NCBI GenBank assembly: GCA_009992615.1
Contig: JAACVA010000008.1
Span: 495-17,806, forward strand
Direction of reading: 5' to 3'
DNA length: 17,312 nucleotides
Origin: Rhodobacterales bacterium
Lineage (GTDB): Bacteria; Pseudomonadota; Alphaproteobacteria; Rhodobacterales; Rhodobacteraceae
Part shown: piece by piece, positions 7,782 through 14,652 of the stretch
Layout: every line of letters starts with the position of its first letter
How positions within the stretch are numbered: position 1 is the first letter of the stretch
Notes under the pieces: model-generated
Seen by the model: only the letters and a program-made list of their open reading frames with translations
Database searches by the model: none
What the model was told of the DNA's origin: nothing
Position numbers and translations under genes: made by a program

Positions 7782-8418
7782 GGCGGGGCGGTTTTGGGGC
7801 AGTGCGGTTCTGGCGTTCTGCGCCCTTTGTGCCGGGCGCATGGCCGCGGCCGAGGGGCGGCTGGCCGACAGTTGGCTGGTGATGGTCAAAGCCTGTGTCG
7901 GGCTGGCCGAAGCCGGGAGCCGCGACGTGTTCGCGGGCTGGGACATCGCGTTTGACGGCGGCGGGGTTTGCAATGGCGATCCGGCCTGCGAGGATGACGC
8001 CATGACCTTCATCGCGCCCGTACCCTTTGGCACGGGGGCCGTAACGGTGCGGGTGGGCGATGCCGATTGGGTGGGGCGGCGGTATTTTGGGCGTGACCCG
8101 GTGGAGACGGTCGTGGGTTCGTTCCCGGCCCATGTGTTTTGCACCAGCGCTGAGGGCGTGCGGCACACGACCGTCGATCTGGGGCGGGTTCACAGGGCCT
8201 GGGTGGTGAGGCAGCGCGCCCAAGCGCGGTTGTTTCCCGCCGAAACCTATGTGAGCGTGGAGGCCGGGCCCTATGTGGGCTGCGGGTACGATGGGCGGCT
8301 GTTTCTTGTGGAATTCTCGCTGGCGCGACCCGGGCCCGCCGTCGTGCGGATGAATTATCCGACCCGCACCAATGCCGCGCCGGAAACGCCGATGACCTGT
8401 GGGGGAGTGACAAGCTGA
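7774..8418 (+). CDS. putative secreted six-cysteine protein of unknown function
   Basis: I do not recognise this 214-residue protein. The N terminus has a hydrophobic stretch (GSAVLAFCALCAG, 9-21) ending in RMAAAEG, consistent with a Sec signal peptide cut after about residue 26; no lipobox is apparent. The predicted mature part has six cysteines (41, 66, 72, 123, 170, 209), an even number that could form three disulfides in the periplasm, and no later membrane segment. GGVCNGDPACEDD is notable, but I can assign no catalytic motif. The gene overlaps the LivG-like gene by eight bases, and its TGA shares a base with the LivH-like ATG (TGATG at 8416-8420), so it is firmly embedded in the transporter operon. 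A periplasmic accessory role, such as substrate capture or transporter assembly, is inference from position only. Confidence 0.85.
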   Translation: MTEAGRFWGSAVLAFCALCAGRMAAAEGRLADSWLVMVKACVGLAEAGSRDVFAGWDIAFDGGGVCNGDPACEDDAMTFIAPVPFGTGAVTVRVGDADWVGRRYFGRDPVETVVGSFPAHVFCTSAEGVRHTTVDLGRVHRAWVVRQRAQARLFPAETYVSVEAGPYVGCGYDGRLFLVEFSLARPGPAVVRMNYPTRTNAAPETPMTCGGVTS

Positions 8419-9407
8419 TGCCGGATCAGGTGCTGTTCGCCATCGAGGTGACGTTGAACGGGCTTATGGCCGGGGTGTTGTATGCGTTGGTGGCGTTGGG
8501 GTTTGTGCTGATTTTCAAGGCGTCGGGCATCTTCAACTATGCCCAGGGGGTCATGGCGCTGTTTGCGGCGCTGACCCTGGTGGGAATCATGGACGGGCAG
8601 GTTCCCTTTGCCCATCTGATCAACGTGGTGTTCGGCACCAACGTCCACCATTTCGGCTGGACGGTGCCGGCGCTGTTGGCGATTGCGCTGACGATGGTGG
8701 TGATGGTCGGCTTTGCCTGGGCCGTGAACCGGCTGGTGCTGCGGCATCTGGTGAATCAGGTGCCGATCATCCTGTTCATGGCAACCATCGGTCTGGCCTA
8801 TTTCCTTGAGGGGCTGGGCGACATGATGTGGGGGGCGGACATCAAGAAGCTGGATGTCGGTTTGCCACAGGGGATCAACGGGTGGATCGACAGCACGACG
8901 TTCGATGCCTTCGGTTACGGGTTTTTCATCGACAACTTGGACATTGTGGCGACGCTGATCGCGGCGATTTTGGTGACGGGGTTGGTGCTGTTTTCGCAAT
9001 ATACCAAGCAGGGGCGCGCCTTGCGTGCCGTGGCCGATGACCATCAGGCGGCGTTGTCAGTGGGGATTTCGCTGAGCTTTATCTGGGTATTGGTGTGGTC
9101 GATCGCGGGGTTTGTGGCGCTGGTGGCGGGGATCATGTGGGGCGCGAAATCGGGGGTGCAGTTTTCGCTGAGCCTGATCGCGCTGAAGGCTTTGCCGGTG
9201 CTGATGCTGGGTGGGTTTACCAGCATTCCGGGGGCGATTGTCGGCGGTTTGATCATTGGGATGGGCGAAAAGCTGTTCGAGTTTCTTGTCGGGGCGCCCT
9301 ATCTGGGAGGCGCGACCGAGATCTGGTTCGCCTATGTTCTGGCCTTGGTGTTTCTGGTTTTCCGTCCACAAGGGCTGTTCGGGGAGAAGATCATTGAGCG
9401 GGTGTGA
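8418..9407 (+). CDS. branched-chain amino acid-type ABC permease, LivH-like
   Basis: This 329-residue polytopic inner-membrane protein is one half of the channel of the HAAT-family importer. The N-terminal signature LNGLMAGVLYALVALGFVL followed by IFKASGIFNYAQG (13-44) is typical of LivH. Several hydrophobic helices follow. The cytoplasmic loop GRALRAVADDHQAALSVGI (199-217) corresponds to the segment that contacts the ATPases. The C terminus, FRPQGLFGEKIIERV, matches the usual LivH ending. The start ATG at 8418 overlaps the preceding stop by one base, with GGGGGAG at 8401-8407 as ribosome site. Its natural partner, the LivM-like permease, is not immediately downstream: an antisense gene and a 209-base spacer intervene. 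Confidence 0.96.
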   Translation: MPDQVLFAIEVTLNGLMAGVLYALVALGFVLIFKASGIFNYAQGVMALFAALTLVGIMDGQVPFAHLINVVFGTNVHHFGWTVPALLAIALTMVVMVGFAWAVNRLVLRHLVNQVPIILFMATIGLAYFLEGLGDMMWGADIKKLDVGLPQGINGWIDSTTFDAFGYGFFIDNLDIVATLIAAILVTGLVLFSQYTKQGRALRAVADDHQAALSVGISLSFIWVLVWSIAGFVALVAGIMWGAKSGVQFSLSLIALKALPVLMLGGFTSIPGAIVGGLIIGMGEKLFEFLVGAPYLGGATEIWFAYVLALVFLVFRPQGLFGEKIIERV

Positions 9408-9413
9408 GCGGGT

Positions 9414-9719
9414 TCAACCTTGGGTCTGGCGGTATTGGGCGATGACGATTGCCGCCAAAAGGGTGACCCCGAGTGTCATTGACAGCATAGCCGGGATACC
9501 CATGGCATATACCAGCCCGCCCCCTGCAACAGGTGGCAGGGTGCAGCGGGTGAGCAGGGCGATGATTTCGGGTGCGGTGCCGGGGCGCTTTGATGTGGCT
9601 TCTTCCGCTTCAGGCACCTCTTCGAGGATGGCCTGTTTTGCGGCGTGGAATTCGGTTTCGGTCAGGATGCCTTCGGCACGCAGGCGCGAGAGGGTTTCGA
9701 TTTTCTTGACGAGAGGCAT
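9414..9719 (-). CDS. SHOCT domain-containing small membrane protein
   Basis: This 101-residue protein is encoded antisense to the transporter genes on both sides. Residues about 5-34 (KKIETLSRLRAEGILTETEF and beyond) fit the SHOCT short-helix motif, in which an L..L...G.LT..EF..K pattern is typical. After a charged linker come two hydrophobic segments, about 61-78 and 80-96, ending in a short polar tail, so it is probably an inner-membrane protein with a cytoplasmic N terminus. SHOCT modules are thought to mediate oligomerisation or contact with other proteins; no enzymatic role is known to me. The ribosome site upstream of the start is weak. Its 3' end lies six bases from the LivH-like stop, so the two genes converge. 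Whether it acts with the transporter or is a chance insertion is not determined by the sequence. Confidence 0.78.
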   Translation of the reverse strand: MPLVKKIETLSRLRAEGILTETEFHAAKQAILEEVPEAEEATSKRPGTAPEIIALLTRCTLPPVAGGGLVYAMGIPAMLSMTLGVTLLAAIVIAQYRQTQG

Positions 9720-9784
9720 GGCGGCGGCTTTCGCGTTGGGATGGCCCTACGCTGGGCGGGAAAGTGGGCGGAATCGGGGCGGCA

Positions 9785-9825
9785 CGTTGTCAAAATGTTT
9801 ATTAGTTAACAGTGGTTTAACCGAA
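9785..9825. promoter_or_regulatory. AT-rich spacer before LivM-like gene, possible internal promoter
   Basis: The 209-base spacer between the antisense SHOCT gene and the LivM-like gene contains an AT-rich tract unlike the GC-rich surroundings. Two related words, GTTAAC (9805-9810) and GTTTAAC (9815-9821), lie ten bases apart, about one helical turn. TTGTCA at 9787 could be a -35 element, but I find no -10 box at a standard distance. It could serve the LivM gene, the divergent SHOCT gene, or both. Confidence 0.3.
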
Positions 9826-9928
9826 TTTGGATGGCATCGGTTTCGGCTGTGCGACCGCGTGTCGCTGCGCGCCACGACACCCGCCCACCCGAAACCACGC
9901 CTTGGTGGCGGACCAAAAGGGGCACGCG

Positions 9929-11005
9929 ATGCTGTATCGTGAGGCGGGCGATTTCAAGACGTCCTATGCGCAGGACAATCAGACTTTTCCGCTGAAGCTG
10001 GATCGGTTTGGTTATTACTGCATTCTGGGTGTGGCGGTTTTCGTCATCCCGTTCGTGATCAACGATTACTGGGTGAACGCGGTGTTTCTGCCGTTTTTGA
10101 TCTATGCAATTGCGGCGATCGGGCTGAATATCCTGGTGGGGTATTGCGGACAGTTGTCCCTGGGCACCGGGGGGTTCATGGCGGTGGGGGCCTATGCCTG
10201 TTACAAGCTGATGACGGCATTTCCCGAGATCAGCATATTGGTACATGTTTTGTTGGCGGGCGGAATAACGGCGGCGGTGGGGGTGGTGTTCGGCCTGCCC
10301 AGTCTGCGGATCAAGGGGTTTTACCTGGCGGTGGCGACCCTCGCAGCGCAGTTTTTTCTGGTCTGGTTGTTCAACCGGGTCGCCTGGTTTTACAACTATT
10401 CGGCCTCGGGTCAGATTTCGGCGCCCGAGCGGGCCGTGTTGGGGGTGAACATCACCGGCGCCAATGTCGAACCCTGGGCGGCCTATCTGTTTTGCCTGGC
10501 GTTTCTGGTGGCCAGCGCGTGGATCGCGCGCAATCTGACACGGGGGGCGACGGGGCGGCGCTGGATGGCGATCCGCGACATGGACATTGCCGCCGAGATC
10601 ATCGGGGTGAATCCGCTGCGTGCCAAGTTGAGCGCTTTTGCGGTGTCGTCGTTTTTTGTCGGGATCGCAGGGGCGTTGTTCTTTGCCGTTTATCTGGGCG
10701 CTGTCGAGGTGGGCGAAGCGTTCGGCATCCAGAAGAGTTTTCTGGTGTTGTTCATGGTGATCATCGGTGGGCTGGGGTCGATCTTTGGCAGCTTTGCCGG
10801 GGCGGCGTTCATGGTGCTGTTGCCGGTATTTCTGAAGAACGCGCTGGTGGGTGGTCTTGGCTGGCCAACGGATCTGGCGACGCATCTGGAGATCATGATC
10901 GTCGGCGCGTTGATCATAATATTTTTGATCGTGGAACCGCACGGATTTGCGCAGCTGTGGCGAATCACCAAGGAGAAATTGCGATTGTGGCCGTTTCCGC
11001 ATTAG
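9929..11005 (+). CDS. branched-chain amino acid-type ABC permease, LivM-like
   Basis: This 358-residue polytopic membrane protein is the second channel subunit of the importer. The LivM hallmark GYCGQLSLGTGGFMAVGAY is at 71-89, and GLPSLRIKGFYLAVATLA at 122-139 matches the conserved segment of the family. A cytoplasmic loop with IRDMDIAAEIIGVNP (215-229) is the likely ATPase contact. The start ATG at 9929 has AAAGGGG (9916-9922) six bases upstream; the frame is open to 9827, but those 34 residues are Arg/Cys/Pro-rich and unlike LivM. The N terminus before the first helix, about 30 residues, is polar and probably cytoplasmic. A spacer of 88 bases separates it from the binding-protein gene. Confidence 0.95.
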   Translation: MLYREAGDFKTSYAQDNQTFPLKLDRFGYYCILGVAVFVIPFVINDYWVNAVFLPFLIYAIAAIGLNILVGYCGQLSLGTGGFMAVGAYACYKLMTAFPEISILVHVLLAGGITAAVGVVFGLPSLRIKGFYLAVATLAAQFFLVWLFNRVAWFYNYSASGQISAPERAVLGVNITGANVEPWAAYLFCLAFLVASAWIARNLTRGATGRRWMAIRDMDIAAEIIGVNPLRAKLSAFAVSSFFVGIAGALFFAVYLGAVEVGEAFGIQKSFLVLFMVIIGGLGSIFGSFAGAAFMVLLPVFLKNALVGGLGWPTDLATHLEIMIVGALIIIFLIVEPHGFAQLWRITKEKLRLWPFPH

Positions 11006-11053
11006 TGGCGACCATGGCGCGGGGAGGTGGGCGAAAACCCATCCCATATACGG

Positions 11054-11068
11054 GCCGGACTGTCCGGC
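11054..11068 (+). promoter_or_regulatory. palindrome GCCGGAC-T-GTCCGGC before binding-protein gene
   Basis: A perfect inverted repeat with 7-base arms and a single central base lies 25 bases before the ATG of the substrate-binding protein gene. It could fold in the transcript (GCCGG stem, five-base loop) just upstream of the GGGAGG ribosome site at 11082-11087, or act as a DNA operator. Intergenic stem-loops are known to raise binding-protein expression over that of membrane subunits in other transporter operons; that role here is inference. Confidence 0.35.
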
Positions 11069-11093
11069 GAAACCGATCAACGGGAGGAACGAC

Positions 11094-12377
11094 ATGAAAC
11101 TGAAATTTGCAGCTGTTGCTCTGGGCGCGCTTTTGGCGGCGGGTCCGGTTCTGGCCGAGCTGGTGTTTCCCGATCTCAGCTATCGCACCGGGCCCTATGC
11201 GGCGAACGGGATTCCGTTTTCCGATGGGTATCAGGATTATTTCACCCTGGTAAACGAACGGGATGGCGGCATCGGTGGTGTCAAGGCGCGGGTTCTGGAG
11301 TGCGAGACCGGCTATAACACCGAGAAGGGTGTGGAATGTTATGAGGCGACGAAGGGCGAAGGCGCACTGATCTATCAACCACTGAGCACGGGCATCACCT
11401 ATCAGGTCATTCCCAAGGCCAGCGCCGATGGTATTCCGGTGCATTCCATGGGCTATGGTCGCACCTCCGCCAAGAACGGCCGCGTGTTCGAGTGGGTGTT
11501 CAACTATCCCGCCAACTATTGGGACGGGGCGTCGATCGCCGTGAATCACCTGTTGGACCAGAACGCCGGTGATCTGTCGGGCAAGACGATTGCGTTGGTC
11601 TATCATAACAGCGCCTATGGCAAAGAGCCGATCCGCACGCTGGAAGAGTTGGCCAAGAAGCACGGGTTCACCCTGAGCCTGCTGCCCGTGGATCATCCGG
11701 GGCAGGAGCAGAAATCGCAGTGGTTGCAAATTCGCCAGCAGCGGCCCGATTATGTGTTGATGTGGGGCTGGGGCGTGATGAACCAGGTGGCGATTCAGGA
11801 AGCGGCCAATATCCGGTTTCCCATGGAAAATTTCATCGGCATCTGGTGGTCGGGGTCGGAAAATGACGTGCGACCGGTGGGCGCGCGCGCCAATGGCTAC
11901 AAGGCGCTGAACATGCATGCGGTTGGGGCTGATTTTCCTGTGTTTGCCGACATGCAAAAGTACGTCATGGATGCAGGCAAGGCGGCGGGTGCGGGCGATC
12001 AGATGGGCACCGTGCTGTACAACCGGGGCATGTATGCGGCGATGCTGGCCGTCGAAGCGGCCAAGACGGCGCAACAGATCCATGGCACGCCCGACATCAC
12101 CGCCGCGATGATGCGCGACGGGATGGAGACGTTGGTGATCGATGCGGCCAAGATGGGTTCGCTGGGCCTGGCCGGATTTGGGCCGGAGTTTGCGGTGAGT
12201 TGTGAAAACCACGGCGGCAATGGATTTGGCACCGTGACGCAGTGGGATGCGGCGGCCGGTATCTGGACCCAGATTACCGATTATGTCCAGTCCGATCAGC
12301 AGGTGATCGGCATGTTGGTGGCCGAGGACTCGGCGGCCTATGCGGCCGAGAACGGGATAACCGGGCGCTGCGACTGA
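11094..12377 (+). CDS. periplasmic substrate-binding protein of Liv-type ABC transporter
   Basis: This 427-residue exported solute-binding protein belongs to the Leu/Ile/Val-type periplasmic-binding fold (Peripla_BP_6-like). The signal peptide is residues 1-21 (MKLKFAAVALGALLAAGPVLA, cut before ELVFPD). The two-lobe family pattern shows in GGIGGVKARVLECETGYN, the central GKTIALVYHNSAYGKEP and the RPDYVLMWGWG segment. Mature cysteines are at LECETG, GVECYEA, AVSCENH and the C-terminal GRCD. It is longer than classical LivJ/LivK (about 345 mature residues) and closer in size to binding proteins reported for aromatic acids or amides, so the substrate need not be an amino acid. The ATG at 11094 has GGGAGG (11082-11087) six bases upstream. 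It belongs with the flanking permease and ATPase genes. Confidence 0.95.
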   Translation: MKLKFAAVALGALLAAGPVLAELVFPDLSYRTGPYAANGIPFSDGYQDYFTLVNERDGGIGGVKARVLECETGYNTEKGVECYEATKGEGALIYQPLSTGITYQVIPKASADGIPVHSMGYGRTSAKNGRVFEWVFNYPANYWDGASIAVNHLLDQNAGDLSGKTIALVYHNSAYGKEPIRTLEELAKKHGFTLSLLPVDHPGQEQKSQWLQIRQQRPDYVLMWGWGVMNQVAIQEAANIRFPMENFIGIWWSGSENDVRPVGARANGYKALNMHAVGADFPVFADMQKYVMDAGKAAGAGDQMGTVLYNRGMYAAMLAVEAAKTAQQIHGTPDITAAMMRDGMETLVIDAAKMGSLGLAGFGPEFAVSCENHGGNGFGTVTQWDAAAGIWTQITDYVQSDQQVIGMLVAEDSAAYAAENGITGRCD

Positions 12378-12388
12378 GGTGAAAGGCG

Positions 12389-12443
12389 GCCCGGCCTGCC
12401 CTGTGGGGCGGCCGGGCTGTGAGTATTTTTGCAAAGAAGAAGC
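12389..12443 (+). repeat. GC hairpin plus GAGTATTTTT...AGAAGAAG tail, copy 2
   Basis: Eleven bases after the binding-protein stop is a 12-bp stem with one bulged T. The arms are GCCCGGCC (12389-12396) plus GCCC (12398-12401) and GGGC (12406-12409) plus GGCCGGGC (12410-12417), around a TGTG loop. It is followed at once by TGTGAGTATTTTTGCAAAG and then AAGAAGC (to 12443). The tail matches copy 1 at 6933-6955. The hairpin plus T-run resembles an intrinsic terminator or attenuator between the binding-protein and LivF-like genes. Confidence 0.55.
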
Positions 12444-12507
12444 TGGGCCGGTCGAAATTGGATTTCTGTCGTTCCGGGTGGGCGCATGGCTGCGCGGAGG
12501 ATGTGGA

Positions 12508-13326
12508 ATGCGGGATGATGCCGACGAGACCCTGTTGGAGATCAACAACATCGAGGTGATCTATAACCATGTGATTCTCGTGCTGAAAGGGGTCAGCCTG
12601 AAGGTGCCCAAAGGCGGCATCACCGCGCTTTTGGGTGGCAACGGGGCGGGCAAGACCACGACGCTGAAGGCGATTTCCAATTTGCTGAAGTCCGAGCGGG
12701 GCGAGGTGACCAAGGGCAGCATCCAGTATCGCGGGCAGCGGGTGCAGGATCTGTCGCCCGCTGACATGGTGCAGCGCGGCGTGATCCAGGTGATGGAGGG
12801 CCGCCATTGTTTCGAACATCTGACGGTGGAGGAAAACCTGCTGACCGGTGCCTATACCCGGCGTGACGGGGGCGCGGCGGTGGCGGCGGACCTGGAAATG
12901 GTGTACCAGTATTTCCCGCGTCTGCGCGAGCGGCGCAAATCCCAGGCGGGCTATACCAGCGGTGGCGAACAACAGATGTGCGCCATCGGTCGTGCGCTGA
13001 TGAGCCGCCCTGAGACGATCCTGTTGGACGAGCCCAGCATGGGCCTCGCGCCGCAGCTGGTGGAGGAGATTTTCGGTATCGTGAAAGATCTCAACGAACG
13101 TGAAGCGGTGTCGTTTCTGTTGGCCGAGCAGAACACGAATGTGGCGCTGCGGTTTGCCCATTACGGCTATATCCTCGAATCGGGCCGGGTGGTGATGGAT
13201 GGCCCGGCGGCCGATTTGCGGGAAAATCCCGATGTGAAAGAGTTTTATCTGGGCATGTCGGATGACGGGCGCAAATCGTTCCGCGACGTGCGCAGCTATC
13301 GGCGGCGCAAGCGGTGGCTGGCCTGA
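12508..13326 (+). CDS. ABC transporter ATP-binding protein, LivF-like
   Basis: This 272-residue cytoplasmic ATPase is the second nucleotide-binding subunit of the Liv-type importer. Walker A is GGNGAGKTT (43-51), the signature is TSGGEQQ (150-156), Walker B is ILLDEP (171-176), and the H-loop position reads AEQN, with Gln in place of His as is usual in LivF. VMEGRHCFEHLTVEENL is the LivF-type Q-loop/EGR segment. The C terminus (RKSFRDVRSYRRRKRWLA) is a basic tail beyond the usual LivF end of about 235-240 residues. I chose ATG at 12508 because GGAGG (12496-12500) is seven bases upstream; the frame is open to 12379, but that part translates the repeat element. The gene is separated from the binding-protein gene by that hairpin repeat. 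Confidence 0.95.
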   Translation: MRDDADETLLEINNIEVIYNHVILVLKGVSLKVPKGGITALLGGNGAGKTTTLKAISNLLKSERGEVTKGSIQYRGQRVQDLSPADMVQRGVIQVMEGRHCFEHLTVEENLLTGAYTRRDGGAAVAADLEMVYQYFPRLRERRKSQAGYTSGGEQQMCAIGRALMSRPETILLDEPSMGLAPQLVEEIFGIVKDLNEREAVSFLLAEQNTNVALRFAHYGYILESGRVVMDGPAADLRENPDVKEFYLGMSDDGRKSFRDVRSYRRRKRWLA

Positions 13327-13368
13327 CGGCTGGGTATTTTCGACAGAATCTGCGGGGCCATGGTCACG

Positions 13369-13410
13369 GTTATCGGATAACGGCGCGCGGTTTTTGTATA
13401 GCCCCGCGCC
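13369..13410. promoter_or_regulatory. palindrome and GC hairpin before PaaK-like gene
   Basis: The 105-base spacer after the LivF-like gene contains GTTATC-G-GATAAC (13369-13381), a perfect 13-base operator-like palindrome. It is followed at once by an 8-of-9 pair hairpin, GGCGCGCGG (13382-13390) with CCCCGCGCC (13402-13410), around the loop TTTTTGTATAG. The pair could be an operator plus a leader hairpin. I cannot place a standard -35/-10 promoter there with confidence. Confidence 0.35.
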
Positions 13411-13431
13411 TGTCCTGCTTTTGGAGGCATG

Positions 13432-14628
13432 ATGACACATTTCGACTCTCTTGAAACCCGCAGTGCGGCCCAGCGGGCGTTGGCGCAGGATCGGGCCCTG
13501 GTCGCCCAGGTGGCGCGGGCGCGGGCCCTGCCCGGTTATGCCGGTTTGCCCGAGGTGGCGTCGCGCGCCGATCTCACGGCGCTGCCGGTGTTGCGCAAAA
13601 GCGATCTGGCGGCAGCGCAAGGGCCGGGGGCGCCATTGGGCGGTTATGCCGGGGCGCTGGCCGGGTTCGACCATGTATTCCAGTCGCCCGGGCCGATTTA
13701 TGAGCCGGGCAAGATGGCAGCCGATTGGTGGCGCGTGGGGCGATTTCTGCACGCCTGCGGCATTGGGCGTGGCGACATCGTGCAGAATTGTTTTTCTTAT
13801 CATCTGACGCCTGCCGGGATGATCTTTGAATCGGGTGCACGGGCGGTGGGGGCGACGGTTCTGCCGGCTGGCACCGGGCAGAGCGAATTGCAGGTGCGTG
13901 CGGCGCATGATCTGGGCGTGACCTGTTATGCTGGTACGCCCGACTATCTGAAGGTGCTGCTTGAGGCGGCGGATGCGGCGGGGCTGGCTCTGTCGATCAG
14001 CAGGGCGGTGGTCAGTGGCGGTGCGCTGTTTCCGTCGCTGCGGACGTATTACAAGGACCGGGGCATCGCCTGTCTGCAATGCTATGCCACTGCCGATCTG
14101 GGTTTGATCGCCTATGAATCCCCCGCGATGGAGGGTATGATCGTGGATGAAGGCGTGATTGTCGAAATCGTCACGCCCGGCACCGGTGCCCCGGTGCCGG
14201 ATGGCCAGGTGGGTGAGGTGGTGGTGACCACGTTGAACCCCGACTATCCGCTGATCCGGTTTGCCACGGGTGACCTGAGTGCGGTTCTTCCCGGCAGCTC
14301 GCCCTGTGGGCGCACCAACATGCGCATCAAGGGGTGGATGGGCCGGGCCGACCAGACCACCAAGATCAAGGGCATGTTCGTGCGCCCCGAACAGGTGGCA
14401 CAACTGGTGGCGCGCCATCCCGGCGTGCGGCGCGCCCGGGTGATCGCCGAGCGGACCGGGGAACAGGATGTGATGACCGTTTGTTTCGAGTGTGACGGTG
14501 GCGACGAGACGGTGCTGGGGGCCAGCGTTTCAGAGGTGTTGAAGTTGCGCGGTGTGGTGCGGATCGTGGCGCCGGGCAGTCTGCCCAATGATGGCCTGGT
14601 GATCGAGGACCGGCGTAAATACGACTGA
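13432..14628 (+). CDS. phenylacetate-CoA ligase (PaaK)-like protein lacking the P-loop
   Basis: This 398-residue protein has the layout of a PaaK-type adenylate-forming ligase. WWRVGRFLHACGIGRGDIVQN and the later GARAVGATVLPAGTGQSELQ align by eye with the PaaK core. CYATADLG (217-224) sits where YGxTE is expected, RFATGD is at 276-281, and GRADQTTKIKGMFVRPEQV (304-322) is the hinge and uridine/adenine-side motif. The Ser/Thr/Gly-rich ATP loop (SSGTTG) expected just before the WWR segment is replaced by FQSPGPIYEP (83-92), so catalysis of the adenylation step is uncertain. The start could be ATG 13429 or ATG 13432; GGAGG at 13423-13427 favours 13432. It closes the transport cluster and is followed after 24 bases by the caspase-like gene. 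It may act with the first ligase, act as a carrier or regulator, or represent a divergent enzyme. Confidence 0.85.
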   Translation: MTHFDSLETRSAAQRALAQDRALVAQVARARALPGYAGLPEVASRADLTALPVLRKSDLAAAQGPGAPLGGYAGALAGFDHVFQSPGPIYEPGKMAADWWRVGRFLHACGIGRGDIVQNCFSYHLTPAGMIFESGARAVGATVLPAGTGQSELQVRAAHDLGVTCYAGTPDYLKVLLEAADAAGLALSISRAVVSGGALFPSLRTYYKDRGIACLQCYATADLGLIAYESPAMEGMIVDEGVIVEIVTPGTGAPVPDGQVGEVVVTTLNPDYPLIRFATGDLSAVLPGSSPCGRTNMRIKGWMGRADQTTKIKGMFVRPEQVAQLVARHPGVRRARVIAERTGEQDVMTVCFECDGGDETVLGASVSEVLKLRGVVRIVAPGSLPNDGLVIEDRRKYD

Positions 14629-14652
14629 GAAATTCAGGAAAGGACCGATGGA

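Noticed and set aside
9827..9928. 34-codon N-terminal extension of the LivM-like frame
   Set aside because: Its Cys/Arg/Pro-rich residues are unlike a permease N terminus, and AAAGGGG sits at proper distance before ATG 9929.
12379..12507. N-terminal extension of the LivF-like frame, and the matching one for the LivG-like frame at 6897-6968
   Set aside because: Both extensions translate the hairpin-and-tail element. Good ribosome sites precede GTG 6969 and ATG 12508.
12274..14418. Very long open frame (714 codons) on the minus strand over the LivF-like and PaaK-like genes, and similar ones at 3027-4694, 4713-6278, 6321-8168 and 10965-12551
   Set aside because: They lie entirely or mostly opposite well-supported genes. 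Their translations are rich in His, Arg, Gln and Pro with no family motif, the expected shadow of GC-biased third codon positions.
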